DNA of 64,000 bases from Catenaria anguillulae PL171 (lineage: Eukaryota; Blastocladiomycota; Blastocladiomycetes; Blastocladiales; Catenariaceae): positions 372,001 to 436,000 of the forward strand of contig MCFL01000015.1 of assembly GCA_002102555.1 (NCBI GenBank), in the 5' to 3' direction. Positions 29,860-42,119 of this stretch are shown here, one piece after another. Every line of letters begins with the position of its first letter. Position 1 is the stretch's first letter. The notes under the pieces are model-generated. The model searched no databases. It saw only the letters and a list, made by a program, of their open reading frames with translations, and was not told where the DNA came from. A program made the translations under genes and the position numbers.

Positions 29860-31742
29860 ATGACATCCTCTGCAACGGCTGACTTCGACCCCACTGTTCC
29901 TCGGCGTATCCGAGTGGCAAACCGGTCGGGCACCATTCGCTATGCCGGCGCCGTGACGGGGACATCAGGTCTCTGGTACGGTGTCGAGTGGGACGACGCC
30001 GTTGGCAAGCACAATGGCACGCACAACGGGACCACATACTTTACCACGCGCAAGCCCGCCGCTGGGTCCTTTATCCGTCCTGTCGCCGCCAAAATCGACG
30101 AGGCATTGCCCTTGATCGACGTGCTTCATGAACGGTATCCGGCAACGACGGCATCAACGGGCAGCGGCGCAGCACCGGCATTGACAACGACAAACGATGC
30201 ATCGTTGGCGGCAACCCCAGGCGACTTGGAAAAGCCCGATGTGGTGGTGACAAAGTGGGCCAAGACGTCGATTGATGTGGAAATGGTAGGATTCAATAAG
30301 GTGGCCAAAAAGCAGCGACTCGAGCAGCTCCACGAGGCAAACCTCGTCGATTCCCGTGCGGGCGTCTTGCCCAGTCCCGTCTCGATTCTCGGCACCACAT
30401 TGCCGCTTGTGCAAACGCTCGACTTGTCCGGATGCATGCTTGGGTCATGGGCTGACGTTGCTCAGTTATGCCGTTGCTTGCCCAACTTGCATTCGATTCA
30501 CCTCAAGTACGACTTGGATCTCCCTTCCATACCCCATCCATGTAACCAGAAGATGGCGCTGACCCCCTCACGCCACCAGTCGACTTCGGCTTGATTTGCC
30601 GGCCCACGAGCAGAACGACGAGCCCAATTTCAAGGGCGCCTTTGACCGGATCCGCATCATGTCGCTCAACTTGACCTTTCACCAACCACACGAGGTTTAC
30701 CCGATTTTGCTCATCCTGCTTTCACATTTTTATTGGATATCTGACACTCGATCCGTGTGTGAGCAGATTACGCGGCTATCGAGGTTCTGGACCGCCCTGG
30801 AGGAACTCCACCTTGGCTTCAACGAGTTGCACGCCGTTCCCGTCCTCCATGCTCCGACCCTACGCCATCTCAATCTGCAAAACAACGCCATTGATCTCAC
30901 AACACTCTCGGTTCTCGAACCGCTTGCAAACCTGCGTCATCTCAACTTGCAATGGAACAACATCCAACACATTCGCGAGGACGTGGACCCTTGCTTGACC
31001 CAAGTCGAGGAATTGTGGTTGACGGACAATGCGATTGCCGATTGGCAAAGTGTAGATGCGCTGGCGGCCTGGACGGGGCTCAGGGAGCTCCGAATCACAC
31101 GCAACCCCGTGTATTCCAATGCGACCGACATGGATCAGGCACGCATTCAAGTCATTGCGCGGTTGCCGCAAATCAACATGCTGAATCGCAGTGAGGTACG
31201 CACGTTGCTTAGCCGCCTGTGATCCCTCAACGCATGCTCGTGAACAGCACCGAGTTGACCATGGCTGAGTTGTGTTTTAGGTTTCTGAAAAATCTCGACT
31301 CGGCGCCGAACTTTACTTTCTCAAGCTCGCGGCCGAAGCTATTCTCGCAACCACTGGCGTCGCAATTCCACCCGACGTGCCTGCTGCCGAGCTCAGGAAG
31401 CGTGTCCCTGCCGACATTATTGCCGCCTTCCCAACCCTCATTCCACTCGCAGCCAAGCATGGCCTCCCGTGGGTGACGCCACCCGAAACGGAAAAGATTG
31501 CTGTGCAATCCGTGACAGTCAAGCGAAACGCGGATGAGCGGTCTTTCAAGATTCCAGTCTCATCAACACTGGTGCGTGCATTTAAGTCTATGGTGGCCCG
31601 CTCATTCAAGATTCCGCCAAGGAAGCTGGTCCTGGAAGTGACCGATTCGGTGACTGGGAGGGTAGAAAGGCTCGAGGATGACGGACGCCATTTGTCCTTT
31701 TACAACATTGAAGATGGAACAGTGGTGCAGGTTGTGAGTTAG
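29860..31742 (+). CDS. TBCE: Tubulin-folding cofactor E
   Basis: Four exons (29860-30506, 30580-30694, 30767-31195, 31281-31742) encode 550 aa; an ATG at 29845 would add five residues. Cofactor E binds alpha-tubulin and, with cofactors C and D, assembles the alpha/beta dimer. Order of domains: CAP-Gly at about 8-70 (SGTIRYAGAVTG, WYGVEWDD, GKHNGTHNGTTYF), leucine-rich repeats at about 180-400 (VQTLDLSGCML, LEELHLGFNEL, LRHLNLQNNAIDL, VEELWLTDNAIADW), and a C-terminal ubiquitin-like domain (KIAVQSVTVKRNADERSFKI, YNIEDGTVVQVVS). Intron 2 is 72 nt, stop-free and a multiple of three, so its retention would only insert 24 residues in the LRR region. The last intron ends TTTTAG and restores EVSEKSRLGAELYFLK, typical of the family. 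Confidence 0.92.
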
Positions 31743-32131
31743 CCAACTAGTCATATATGTCACACAGCCCCTGCTTTATGTAAATACACACACATTTCTT
31801 GCATGTTGTTTGTTCGCACCTTGCTCGTTGTCATCCATCAGAGCCGGACAGAGATGGGTATTGCCTCCCACAAACGGTTCCGGAATCCTCAAATGACTTG
31901 AGGCAATTGCTACTCCTGAAATCTATGCATTCGTATCCCACGCATTCGAGATTCATGTACACTTGATGCCCCGGCGCGCCTTCGGACTCTCCCTTCGACC
32001 CCTCAACAAACGCGTCCCACTCCACAACCAACGACTTGAGCACAGGTACAACTCCACAAGACAATTTGCGCAACCTCCAGCGCACCATGCCCATCAGAGA
32101 CCCAAGCCATACACTCAGCTCGTAGCCGGCC
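31743..32131. other. Intergenic region upstream of PTEN
   Basis: 389 bp in tandem orientation. No clear TATA box, repeat or coding frame recognised. Confidence 0.45.
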
Positions 32132-34147
<2,016 letters not shown>

Positions 34148-34986
34148 CTGCCTCCACTGAGATTTAATGACAAGGATGCGGATCGGTCGCTTGGTTCAAG
34201 CCCGTGGCGAAGAGAAGTTTAATTTGGCCGTTTTTGATTCTCGGTCTTGCGGTCACCATTTTTTTTTTCTCTGTCCTGGTTTTCTCAAATGCTTGTGTAC
34301 ATTTCCTTTATTTGTTTCGTCTGTCTGTAGCTGTGATGAGGCTGCAAGGCTTTCTTCAACAAGTTTGTTGTCTCGTAGCTTTCTTGAAGTAGGGCAGTTT
34401 GGCCAGGTCGTTCGTGTCCTGCCTCCAAGCTGGCACTTCCAAGCCATGCATGCACACATACTTAAGTACATACGCACCTAACAATGTAAATATAGGGCAG
34501 CCAGCGAGGCATTTTCGTCCTGCGAACAATTGGCGTCTGGTCAAGTGTGCCAGTGTGTACATCTGGAGTGCGAACAACTTTCACGAGAACACAGTCGGGC
34601 CGACCACACCGCAAGATGTGCACCGTATTGATTCTTTACGCGCCCCATGAAGAGCCAACAGTGCCATTGATTTTTGGGCGAACCAAATGTAAACCGGGCC
34701 TCAACCGCCGCGAGCTCCTACCTTCCCAGTCGTATCGCTTCATTTCTGGACTGGTCACCGCCGCTGCTGTTTGGATTTCGTCACCCATCGTCCGGTGGGG
34801 TTGATCTGTCTGTTGTTGACCGTAAATGGTCCACAATGTGCCTACGGCACACGAGCTCATGTCTTGTAGACTCGCATCTCTTCGCATATAATGCACATGC
34901 AGCCCACAGTCAATCCGCAATAGCACGCACCCGAACGCCCACTATTCGTCACCTGTTACGCATCATACCCACACTTTTGCACCATC
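34148..34986. other. Intergenic region with T-rich 3' segment
   Basis: 839 bp between PTEN and the soluble SH3 gene. The first 250 bp is T-rich, with a T-run at 34260-34268, fitting a 3' UTR. A TATAAT at 34887-34892 lies about 95 nt before the next ATG. No gene recognised. Confidence 0.5.
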
Positions 34987-35700
34987 ATGGAATCCCACTA
35001 CCATTACCAGCATTCCCACTATCCGACCATCATCTCGCCCAACCGCCCTCGTTGGCCCGCTCCGTCAAGCAAATCATCATACTGCCCGGCGCACCTTTCC
35101 GCCCATGTGTACCCGGCCCCTACCGCTCCGCCAGGCGAGGCCAAATTCACTCAACAAGTTGCTCAAGCACCTCACTTTCTCTTTACCGCCGTCGCAGCTC
35201 CTCCACACGAATGCACCCGCAGCCGTCACAACGCAAAGGCAGTCTGCACACTCCAGGCCGAATCTATTCCTATCCATCACCAAGTCCCCCCGAGCTATCG
35301 GCCTCGGCCTCGGTATCCATCCACTTCATCGACAAGCAGCTCTGGCTCCAATTCGTCAACCTATTCCACGTCTCCCACGCACTCTGGATATGGCCCGACT
35401 GTGAGGCTGCCGTATTACTCGCTAGTCTTGTCGCAGTATCCCGCACACGTTGCCGGTGCGCGGATCGCGGTTGGCAAGCATGTGCCGCGGACACCGTTGG
35501 AACTGGCCGTGAGTCCAGGTGACTTGGTGCACGTGTTGAGTGCCGACGCAGATGGCTGGGCCGTCGGTAGGATTGAGGAGATGGGCAATGCGTGTGGTAA
35601 GTTTCCGTTGTGGATACTGGAGCCAAGGGACGACGAGGATGTGGTGGTCAAGGCCATCAGCGCCGATATCGCCGATGCGACACTGGTGTCGAGGTCGTAA
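34987..35700 (+). CDS. Small soluble protein with C-terminal SH3 domain
   Basis: A single exon of 237 aa from the ATG at 34987, with a TATAAT about 95 nt upstream. Residues 1-150 are disordered, rich in His, Tyr, Ser and Pro (MESHYHYQHSHYPTI, PSTSSTSSSGSNSS). The C-terminal part is a divergent SH3 fold: GARIAVGKHVPRTPLELAVS, GDLVHVLSADADGWAVGRIE, then CGKFPLWIL. The DGWAVGR...FPxWIL pattern is close to that of the membrane SH3 protein encoded at 14706-16199 (DGWAIGT...FPAWIL), so the two probably share ancestry. There is no membrane helix or cysteine-rich domain. It may bind the same kind of proline-rich partner; this is inference. Confidence 0.65.
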   Translation: MESHYHYQHSHYPTIISPNRPRWPAPSSKSSYCPAHLSAHVYPAPTAPPGEAKFTQQVAQAPHFLFTAVAAPPHECTRSRHNAKAVCTLQAESIPIHHQVPPSYRPRPRYPSTSSTSSSGSNSSTYSTSPTHSGYGPTVRLPYYSLVLSQYPAHVAGARIAVGKHVPRTPLELAVSPGDLVHVLSADADGWAVGRIEEMGNACGKFPLWILEPRDDEDVVVKAISADIADATLVSRS

Positions 35701-35818
35701 GCATGTTGATTTCTGTCATCAGCATATAACCGTTGCCACAAGCTGGACAATGAATTTGCCACGGCAAGACATTCTGTACATACATCCACACACAGCAACT
35801 TACACAACATGAACTCTG

Positions 35819-38800
35819 TCATCCAGCTGGCACAACCAGGCCACAGCGACAATCACAGCCAAACGCTGGACAAGTCTTTGGCCCACCACTTGCAAACCAC
35901 CCTCGCACATGGGCTGGATGCCCACCATGTCCACATGCAGGGCACATCATAGTGATGCCACGTACCACGCCGCGACACACGGAACACCGAACGGCGCGCG
36001 AGCGCTTACAGTTCGGACACTGCCTCGTATGTCCAGGGCGGCCACCATGATCGCTTGCAGGCGACGACGGAGCAACGGCAATCCCACAATCTGAACACTT
36101 GAAGACGCATTCCGTGACCAACTCAGGCCCTGGTGCGTATGAGCGGACAGTCGCGAGAGGTGCAGAAAAGGCAGCAGCCGCGGCAGTCCCGTGCACGTCG
36201 TTGACCCCGAGAGCTTGAAAGATGGTGACGAGATGGCGAGCGAGTTCGGCGCGCACATCAAACAGCTGCACACGGTGCAAGAGATCAAGGTAGCCGGCCA
36301 TGTATCGTTGGAAGCGGGCGAGCCGTTCAACAAGCTCCAGCATGCCCACTTGCTGGTAAGGCAAGCGTGGGTCGGAGATGACAATTCCCACATTTGCGAC
36401 CGTCATGCGCGCGTGAGCTCTGCCAGCGGGAATCGTGATGGCCTTGGGCAACTCGGTCGGTTTCGGCTGTGGTGTTTGTGTAGCTGCCGGATGAGACGAC
36501 GAGCCATGTGCGATGGTTTTGAGGCGTGTAACTGACCCATTTGCTCGAGAGGCCGTGGCCGGTGGGGGTGGCGGAGGAGGAGGTGGCGGTGGTGGAGGCG
36601 GCGGAGGTGTGCCGGGGGAACCAAATCCAATGCCGCCGAATGCAACACCAGGCGGCAATCCAGGCAATGCACCTGAAAATGACGTGCGTGGAGTGCGAGG
36701 ATTGGGAGCAGGGGTTGGTACGAGCGCAGTTGCGCCGGACGGGGGAATGGAAAGAGCACGGCGGAATTGGGGAGGCGACGGCATGGCCCCGGACGACATC
36801 CACGATGGTGCATGCCCGCGCAAATGTTGAGGTGATCCGCGCGGGAGTGGCTCTGGTGGTGGAGGCGTTCCGAGCGAGACACCGAGCATGGCACCAGGTG
36901 AGCTGGGGATATTGATCGGAAGCGATCCGTCCATGACCTCTTCGTAGTGCGTCGCGGCTGGTGCAACCATGGGTGTCTCCACTGGTAAAGGCGTAGGGAC
37001 CATCCATGGGTCCATGACCGTGTCCCATGGTCGAAAAACTGGGCACTGGCCCTTGCAGGTTGCCAACGCAGCCAAATCCGAAGCAGCAAACACGGCCGCA
37101 AACACGGCCAATGACTGAATGTCCCGTCGTGCCTCCAATGCGGCAAACAAGCGATCCACCATGGCTCTTCCCAACGGGTGTCCGCTACCGCCCATGAAGC
37201 CATACCCGGAACCGCCGTAATCAAACCCGAATGCGCCGTCAACACCACCACCATGCATTCCTGGTCCCATCATCATGGGCTGCTGCTGCTGTTGTTGTTG
37301 TTGTGGGACCGACACGATGAGCTCGGCCAAGGCCCACAGCCGTGACAAGTCGTGTCTCCCAACCTGCATTGCCGCCGCCGAATTGTGAATGCACACATCG
37401 CGCAGCGTCGGTAGCGCCGGGTTCGGTGCCAGGACGTATGCGCGTGCCAAGTCAAGCTCGAATGGCAACATGTGACTGAAATCTAGCATAACGATGATCC
37501 GGTTCGACTTGCCCTCGAGTAGGTCGCTGACAAGCAGGGAGCCACTCTCACCGCCAGCGACGCCAGAGAGCAAATTGGCCGATGACGACAAGCGGAATGA
37601 GGAACGGTGGTTTGTGTTGACGTCGGCAGCGTGTCGGTCAGCTGTATCACTATTGGAAGTGAGGGAGGTCCCAAGGAGCGCACGCTTATGCGTGGACGAG
37701 TGGCCGTGAATCCGACTTGCAGCGTCGGAGAGGAAAGACAAGCGAGTGTTTGCCGAGGCCGGGAACAGCTTACGGCGCACGCGGTTTAGAATGTCGTCGG
37801 TTGCGTGTGTTGAGGGCAACTGCATCACAGTGTTGGTTGGCGTGAGAACGTGAATGAAGAGAACAATAAAAAGAAATACAGCACAGCGTACCTTTGGGTA
37901 ATACAAGTTCGGAATCAGCATGTCCTCATCCTCGTCAATCGGGTCCCCTTGCCCATCCACTTCGCCACCATTCCCATCACCATGCTCTCCCATTCCATGG
38001 CTTGCAGATCCCACCTGGTCCATGACCTGCTTGAACTGCCCATACTGATCATACGACCTCGGCAACCCAGTGTTGGCCAACCTGGCAGCAACTTCACGTC
38101 CAACAGCAAACACGGCAAGCTTGCCCAGCGGCGACCACGCCATACCCGAAAACCGTGGGAACGGCACCCGCCGGTCATACTCGCGCATCGACGCCGATGA
38201 CGCAGTCGTTTGCGCACCATTATTCGCTGCTGCAGCGGTTGCTGCCGCTGCCGCCAATGCCGCATCCCGGCTGACGACGCGATCAAGCGGCGACATGAAT
38301 CCGGGCCCAAGCGATGTTGGCGTCACGAGCGCTGCGCCCGAGGTCGCAGCTGTCATCATATCATCGTCATCGTCGCCCGAATCCACGTCCAAATCATCCA
38401 GCTCATCGCCACCGCCACTTCCGCTTCCTGCCACGGTTCCGTCCACAGGCGTCGTGGGCCGTCCAGCCCCAGCCGCTGACGAAGACGAAGAGACACCGCC
38501 CAACATGGATGACAAGGCCGCCGAAACCGAATGTGACGATGACATGGACAAATGCGGCATGATCGACGGATCCGACAAGGGCCGGTTGGGCGACTGCCCG
38601 AGCAAGTGACGCAAGCACGGCTCTATGCATACGCGGCCGCGGAGGGCATTGCGCTCAATAATCGCCGTGAGCTGCGACTCGAGACGGGCACGGGTGCCTG
38701 CGTCGAGGTCGGCGGATTCGTGGACCATGACGGTGGGTGAGTTGCTCGAGGAACCGGACGACGAGGAAACAGCGGCAGAAGGGTAGGATTCGGGAAACCA

Positions 38801-41621
38801 CATGGTCAAGCGCACTGGGTGTTTGGGACCGGCGGATTCCGCGTGCCAGGGGCCAAGGATGGTGAACGAGCACGATCGGGTGGTGAGATCAATGGTGTCA
38901 AACTTCACATTCGGGTATCTGCTTGTCACCCACATGAGCTCTTGCGGAAGGGTATTGAGCAAAGGCCGGGACGAAGGTGTTGATTTGGGCGCGACAGGGT
39001 CAGTCCCGATCCGCTGTGCAGAAGTTGCCGAGCTCGGCTCAGATTGAATCACTTGGAAGACGCGACCGACAGGACCAAGGGCAGAAGCGGATTTGGATGC
39101 GCCCGCGAGGGACGATGACATGTGCGATTGAGCGCGGCGCACAATGAGCGAGTTGACGGGTACGGCGCCCGCGGATACCGAAGCGTCACCCGTTGACCCT
39201 GAGCTGGCACCATCCCAGTCAAGGGAAACGGGAACAACACACACTTCGTTTGCTTCGGACCAGGCGACCAATTGCCATGAAGATGGGGCAGCTGCCGATG
39301 GGGATGCCGTCGGCGACGCAACCACGGTCGCGGAAGATGTAATCGGTTCCGGATGGGGATCGGCGACCTCTGCTTGGCCATCTTCCTGTTCGTCCCTCAA
39401 TCGACGAGCTTCAACCGATGGTGACGTTGATGTGGCCGGAAGATCTGCGGACCCTATGCCATCCGTCACGGTCCATCCTCCACGCCACTCGACAACCACA
39501 GCCGAACCGTTGATGCCAGGCACGTGAATCGGCACCGCCCCCAAATCGGAAGCACGGACAATGACGGCCGAGTCCTGATGCCGATATGGCACGGCCAAAA
39601 TGCCCTCGCCATTGCCAGGGCTATACTTGACAGATGCCAGCGGAAAGCCCAGATCCACACTGGCTGTTGGTCCCGATACACCACCACTGGTCACGTCTAC
39701 CTGCGCCTGTGCCTGTTTGACGTTCCACACACTCACGACCCCATCCAACCCGCCCGAAACCAGCTCGCCCTCATTTTTGGGATGCCAATCAATTGCCATG
39801 ACCTTTGCCCCCGCCCCACCCGTCGCGGCGGCGGATCCTGCTCCATTCACCTTTGCCACGACGGGCGCCGCGCCGTTCCGCACATCCCACACACTGACAA
39901 TCTCGGAATGCATTGAGGCAAGCAGCCAAGGGTTACACGGATTCCATTTGACGGCATGAACAGCGAGCGGCCATTGGGCAAGCACATTGACCATGGCGGC
40001 TTGCTTGTGCTTGCGCAAGTCCCACAAGATGATTTGCCCATCGAGCGCACATGTGGCGAGCAGGTCTGGGTGGAACGGAGACCAGTGCAGGTCGGTCACG
40101 GCGCGCGAGTGCCCCGTTAGCGTGCGTTGCACACCGCCAGTGGCAAAGCGCGATGATGACGGAGACGAGAGCAGGCCAAAAGCCGAGGTTGTGGCCGTGG
40201 CTGTGGCGGTGGCAAAGGCAGGAAGGAGCGGGATGGCACTGGCGGTGAGTGTGGGCGAAAGGGGCCCTCTGGGTGTGGTGGGCTGCGCGGCGACGGGTTG
40301 CGTGCGCAAAAGGGAGGTGCCGAGGAGGTCAAGTTTGGTGTGTGTAGGCGAGCTGGTGGGCGAAGCGGCAGCCGTGGGCGACGTGACAGTGCCTTGGTGT
40401 GAAGTGGAAAGGTTCCAAATGTGCACGTGATTTCGGTCCTGCACCTCTGGCAAGTTTGTGAGCTGATACAACAAGGCACTGAGCGAGGAACAACAACAAG
40501 TAACGTACCGATGAGGCAAGCCAATGGTCCCTTGCCAGATGCGGATTCCACATGACCTTGACCCTCCCGCCAAGCTGATGCTGATAGCTCGCCAGTAATG
40601 GCTGCCTGGGCCGATTCAACACACACGGATCATCCAACGGCCTCGATAAATCCAACAGTGCAATTCCGCGCCGACAAGCAATCGCCACGTCTCTACCCGA
40701 CGGCGTAAGCGAAATGTCCCCATGGCGGCCTGGAATGCCCTCTGGTGCTTCAATGTACATTGGTTGCGGCAACGATGTAGATGCGCCACGCGTCGGCAGC
40801 TCGCTTGCCACTGTGATGACGTCGGCACGGTCCGAGGTCGCAATGGACGACGGACCAGAAGCCGCGGCGGTTCCAGGCATGGCCCCGGCGAGCGTGGCCG
40901 CATTCGATCCGCGGCGCGAGGGAATGTCCGCGTTGACGCCAGCAGCACTTGCCGATGTTGCGTCAGTTGCACATGCGTTGTTGGAGCCATTGCCGGTCAG
41001 CGAAACAGTTGCTGTGGGCGGGGTGGCGGCTGCGGCAGACGGATCAGGGAGCAGCCGGGGGCCGTTGACAGGATCGGGGGTGTTGGGTGCGCTTCCGTCC
41101 GACAGGCCAACAAGCAGCAAGGGTGGCGGCAAGCTCGGCGTGGACGGCGGTTGCGGTAAGAGCAATTCGGGTGTGTCGAGATTGACGTTGACAGTCAGAC
41201 CTAGGGCGTTCGCAACAGCCGACGATGCTGTCCCGCTTGTCCCGCCCGTTCCTGTGCCCGTAAGCTCAGAGTCGGTGTCACTGATCTGGCTGCTGCCCAT
41301 GGACATTGTGGCCGAGGGCGGGCGCAGCCCCGGATCGCTGGTGCTGCCAGGCAGCGCAAGGCCATCGAGATCGTTGTCCAGTTGCCGCGATACGGCAGGG
41401 TGTTCAAGGGATGTGGGCGAGTCTTCCCTGCTGGGCGGTAATGGTGGTAAGATGATTGGGATTTGCAGCGGCGGAGGTTTTGGCGGCGTGAGCGACTCGC
41501 GACGTGTGGCCGTGGATGGCGACGGTATTGGTGACGAAGGCGATGATGGAGCACTCATGTTTGAAACATTGCGTGAGAGCAGCTCTGTACGGGGGACAAT
41601 TGCGTCCAGTGTTGTATTCAT
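35819..41621 (-). CDS. WDR59-like GATOR2/SEACAT subunit (WD40-RWD-RING)
   Basis: Three exons (41621-40509, 40444-37892, 37819-35819) encode 1888 aa. WDR59 (yeast Mtc5/Sea3) belongs to GATOR2, which relays amino-acid sufficiency to TORC1 at the vacuole. A disordered N-terminus (1-310) precedes WD40 repeats, visible in HIWNLSTSHQG, VTDLHWSPFHPDLLATCALD, GQIILWDLRKHK and SGGLDGVVSVWNV. A central RWD domain (about residues 720-830) shows KFDTIDLTTRSCSFTILGPW. Beyond it comes HPLGRAMVDRLFAALEARRD with ASLAVFAAVF-type helices, then a zinc-binding C-terminus (CSDCGIAV, CPNCKRSRAVRCSVC, CPACGHGGHPAH, CPAFGCDCRC). There are Pro and Gln runs. The second intron (37820-37891) is 72 nt and stop-free. About twice the length of animal WDR59, mostly from low-complexity inserts. 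Other short introns may have been missed. Confidence 0.85.
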
Positions 41622-42119
41622 ATGTCCATTGGCACGCTGTCGAGTGAACGTTCTTTACAGGACTGCACTGACAAGTGACAACGACTTGATGCCAATCGTG
41701 GCAAGATGACCCAACCCGTGCTTCATCGCCGCCATGCATGTCGGACGTTGAAGCAACCAAGCAGACACGAGCCAAACTGTTTGGCATGTACTGATTCTAT
41801 TGAGGTGGATGTGTACATAGCTCTTCCAACGCCAGCCCGAAAACGAGAAAACAAAACATTGACAAAGCCACTGACAGGTTGGTGGTTACACGATGTATCC
41901 GACGGCACCATCTCTCAGTGGCGGTAGCAGGAACTTGAAAGAAAATGTGCCAAGGAGAGAAAAAAACAAACACGATGGAGCTATGGCAAGAGAAAACAGA
42001 CAGGGGAATGAAGTAGGGAGCTAGCGCGAAAGAGGGCGAATGGAGAAGATGGGATGCATGCAACCGAATGGGAAACGAGAACAACCAAGCTGGTTATTGA
42101 CCACGGATACTACAGAACA
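41622..42119. other. Intergenic region between WDR59-like and Hsp70-like genes
   Basis: 498 bp in tandem minus-strand orientation. The part around 41940-42050 is purine-rich on the plus strand, that is pyrimidine-rich in a minus-strand transcript, fitting upstream regulatory sequence of one gene... in fact it lies downstream of neither stop, so its role is uncertain. No gene recognised. Confidence 0.35.
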
